This document shows, in pieces, positions 62,092 through 64,000 of a stretch of 64,000 nucleotides of DNA. Within the stretch, counting starts at the first letter, position 1, and every line of letters starts with the position of its first letter. The position numbers and the translations under genes were made by a program. Below the pieces are notes generated by a model that was not told where the DNA came from, searched no databases, and saw only the letters and a program-made list of their open reading frames with translations. Location: the NCBI GenBank assembly GCA_026122225.1, contig JANEZZ010001679.1:1054001-1118000 (forward strand), read 5' to 3'. Source of the stretch: Heloderma charlesbogerti (Eukaryota > Chordata > Lepidosauria > Squamata > Helodermatidae).

Positions 62092-62758
62092 TGTTTAGGA
62101 ACCTGGAATGTCAGATCAATGAATCAAGGTAAGCTGGAGGTGGTCAAATATGAGATGGAAAGATTGAACATCAACAACTTGGGAATCAGCAAACTAAAAT
62201 GGACAAGCATGGGCGAATTTAATTCAGGTGACCATTATATCTACTACTGTGGGCAAGAATCCCTTAGAAGAAATGGAGTAGCACTCATAGTCAACAAAAG
62301 GGTGGGAGAAGCAGTACTGGGGTACAATCTCAAAAATGATAAAATGATCTCAGTATGAATCCAAGGCAAGCCATTCAACATCACAGTAATTCAAGTCTAT
62401 GCCCCAACCACTGAGGCCGAAGAAGCTGAGGTTGATCTATGAAGACCTACAACACCTTCTAGAACTAACACCAAAAAAAGATGTCTTTTTCATCATAGGG
62501 GATTGGAATGCCAAAGTAGGAAGTCAAGAAACCACCGGGATAACAGGCAAGCATGGCCTTGGTGTACAAAAGGAAGCAGGACAAAGGCTAATAGAGTTTT
62601 GCCAAGAGAACACGCTGATCATAGCAAACACTCTTTTCCAACAGCACAAGAGACGTATCTACATATGGACATCACCAGATGGTCAATATCGAAATCAGAT
62701 TGATTATGTCCTTCGCCGCCAAAGATGGAGAAGCTCCATACAGTCAGTAAAAACATGA
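62092..62758 (+). pseudogene. BovB endonuclease domain (broken)
   Basis: An apurinic/apyrimidinic-type endonuclease that nicks target DNA for retrotransposition. Visible in order: GTWNVRSMNQGKLEVVKYEM (about 62099-62160), HYIYYCGQESLRRNGVALIV (about 62232-62290), FNITVIQVYAP, KDVFFIIGDWNAKVGSQETT (about 62480-62535), NTLFQQHKRRIYIWTSPDGQ, YRNQIDYVL (about 62690-62710), and SDHG at about 62778 after a stop. A stop replaces Arg in MISV-stop-IQGK (about 62356), a frame change follows near 62425 and another stop lies after SVKT (62756). Catalytic motifs survive in sequence but not in one frame. Confidence 0.92.
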
Positions 62759-62930
62759 CCTGGAGATGACTGTGGCTCAGATCATGGGCTTCTTCTTGCA
62801 AAATTTTGGCTTAAATTGAAGAACGTAGGGAAAACCACTAAACCATTCAGGTATGACCTCAATCATATCCCTTATGAATATACAGTGGAGGTGAGGAATT
62901 TGATTTAAGGGATTAGACCTGATAGACAGA

Positions 62931-64000
62931 GTGCCTGAGGAACTATGGACGGAGGTCGGTAACATTGTTCAGGAGGCAGCAACTCAATCCATCCCAAAGA
63001 AAAAGAAATGCAAGAAAGCCAAGTGGCTGTCTGATGAGGCTTTACAACTAGCTGAGGAAAGAAGGGAAGCGAAAAGCAAGGGAGAAAGGGGAAGATATAT
63101 CCAACTGAATGCAGATTTCCAGAGAATAGCAAGGACAGACAAGAAGGCCTTCTTAAATGAACAATGCAAAGAAATCTAGGAAAACAATAGAATGGGAAAG
63201 ACTAGAGATCTTTTCAAGAAAATCAGAGATCTCAAGGGAACATTTTGTGCAAAGATGGGCATGATAATGGACAAAGAAGGCAGGGACCTAACAGAAGCAG
63301 ATGAGATTAAGAGGAGGTGGAAAGAATACACAGAAGAACTATACAGGAAAGATCTGAATGTCCCTGATAGCCATGATAGTGCGGTCACTGAACCTGAGCC
63401 GGACATCCTAGAGAGTGAAGTCAAGTGGACCTTAGGAAGCATGACTAACAATAAAGCTAGCGGAGATGACAGTATTCCAGCTGAGCTATTTAAAATCCTA
63501 AAAGATGATGCTGTTAAAGTGCTGCACTCAATATGCCAACACATTTGGAACACTCAGCAGTGGCCACAAGACTGGAAAAGGTCAGTTTACATTCCAATTC
63601 CAAAGAAGGGAAATGCCAAAGGGTGTTCAAACTACCGTACAATTGCACTCATTTCACTTGCCAGCAAGGTTATGCTCAAAATCCTACAAGCTAGGTTCAG
63701 CAGTATGTAACCGAGAACTACTGGAAGTACAAGCGGGGTTTTGAAGAGGCAGAGGAACTAGAGATCAAATCACCAACATTCGCTGGATCATGGAGAAAGC
63801 AAGAGAATTCCAGAAAAACATCTATTTCTGCTTCATTGACTACGCTAAAGCCTTTGATTGTGTGGATCACAACAAACTGTGGCAAATTCTGAAAGAGATG
63901 GGAGTACCAGACCACCTTACCTGTCTCCTGAGAAACCTGTACCAGGGCCAAGAAGCAAGAGTAAGAACGAGACATGGAACAACCGATTGGTTCAAAATTG
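62931..64000 (+). pseudogene. BovB reverse transcriptase, partial at window edge (broken)
   Basis: Reads PEELWTEVGNIVQEAATQSI, KKKKCKKAKWLSDEALQLAE, ERGRYIQLNADFQRIA and NEQCKEI, then stop in place of Glu (about 63177). Next: KTRDLFKKIRDLKGTFCAKM, EEYTEELY-like text, KASGDDSIPAELFKILKDDA, HIWNTQQWPQDWKRSVYIPI (about 63541-63600), CSNYRTIALISLASKVMLKI. The frame shifts near 63690-63740. After it come FIDYAKAFDCVDHNKLWQIL (about 63831-63890) and TRHGTTDW. This copy keeps the NTQQWPQDW segment deleted in the first BovB and a Trp where that one has a stop. Confidence 0.92.

Larger units (their letters stand above)
61690..64000 (+). mobile_element. RTE/BovB LINE, 5' two thirds, runs off the window
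   Basis: The 5' untranslated region is present: CATGGATCACTGCCTTGTTG, GGGCCACCCAAGATGGACAG, AACCCACTCCAGTATTCTTG, GGTGTCCAATATACTCCTGG. The coding part starts near 62092 and is followed to the window end within the palm domain of the reverse transcriptase. It is longer at the 5' side than the first BovB. Where the two overlap (63000-64000 against 830-1815) they are highly similar, so one subfamily was active here. No TAGGGATG element interrupts this copy within the window. Confidence 0.94.

Overview
The window is intergenic DNA from a vertebrate, most likely a squamate reptile (a lizard). I found no host exon, no rRNA or tRNA gene and no CRISPR array. The assignment rests on the mix of repeats: two decayed RTE/BovB LINEs, an L2-like LINE, CR1-group 3' ends with octamer tails, tRNA-derived SINEs, a SPIN-type hAT transposon, and many short DNA transposons. 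Species cannot be told from the sequence alone.

The dominant feature is one large family of non-autonomous DNA transposons. With close relatives it covers roughly a third of the window (about 22 kb by summing my coordinates). Copies begin TAGGGATG (or TAGGGGTG/TAGGGTTG), end CATCCCTA (or CACCCCTA/CAACCCTA), and most carry an 8-bp target-site duplication (TSD). That end motif and TSD length fit hAT elements. I name the ends by what follows the terminus: alpha = TAGGGATGTACGAAAG then an ACTTACC box; beta = TAGGGATG then a hairpin containing GAGAATT and CCGCC; gamma = TAGGGATGTACGGATTCCCC. Strand is given as + for alpha-to-beta or gamma-to-beta and - for the reverse. Inside, the copies are built almost wholly of hairpins in mirror order, so each element is a palindrome made of palindromes. 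None encodes a transposase.

Layout. 1-4640: a BovB LINE broken by element A, itself hit by element B at its end. 4673-6060: a composite copy. 6061-10880: a SINE, a decayed copy, LINE 3' ends and AT-rich repeats. 10885-12479: F with G nested. 13694-19525: smaller copies and O, P and Q. 19630-24941: an old relative, R with S nested, a ~160-bp tandem repeat, and the alpha-alpha copy T. 25951-31410: U, V and a four-level nest W>X>(Y,Z). 32276-36009: two solo LTRs in opposite orientation around a SPIN element. 37116-43346: M, N, AA with AB nested, AC and a smaller copy. 43971-50427: foldback repeats, a CR1-group tail split by L, AD, and K. 50840-53823: an L2-like LINE, an old repeat and a 150-bp-arm foldback. 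54220-60519: AF (beta-beta), AG, AH and AI. 61690-64000: the 5' two thirds of a second BovB, cut by the window edge.

Nothing here works together as a gene system. The biology is repeated colonisation of the locus by a foldback-rich hAT family, whose nested copies give a relative insertion order.
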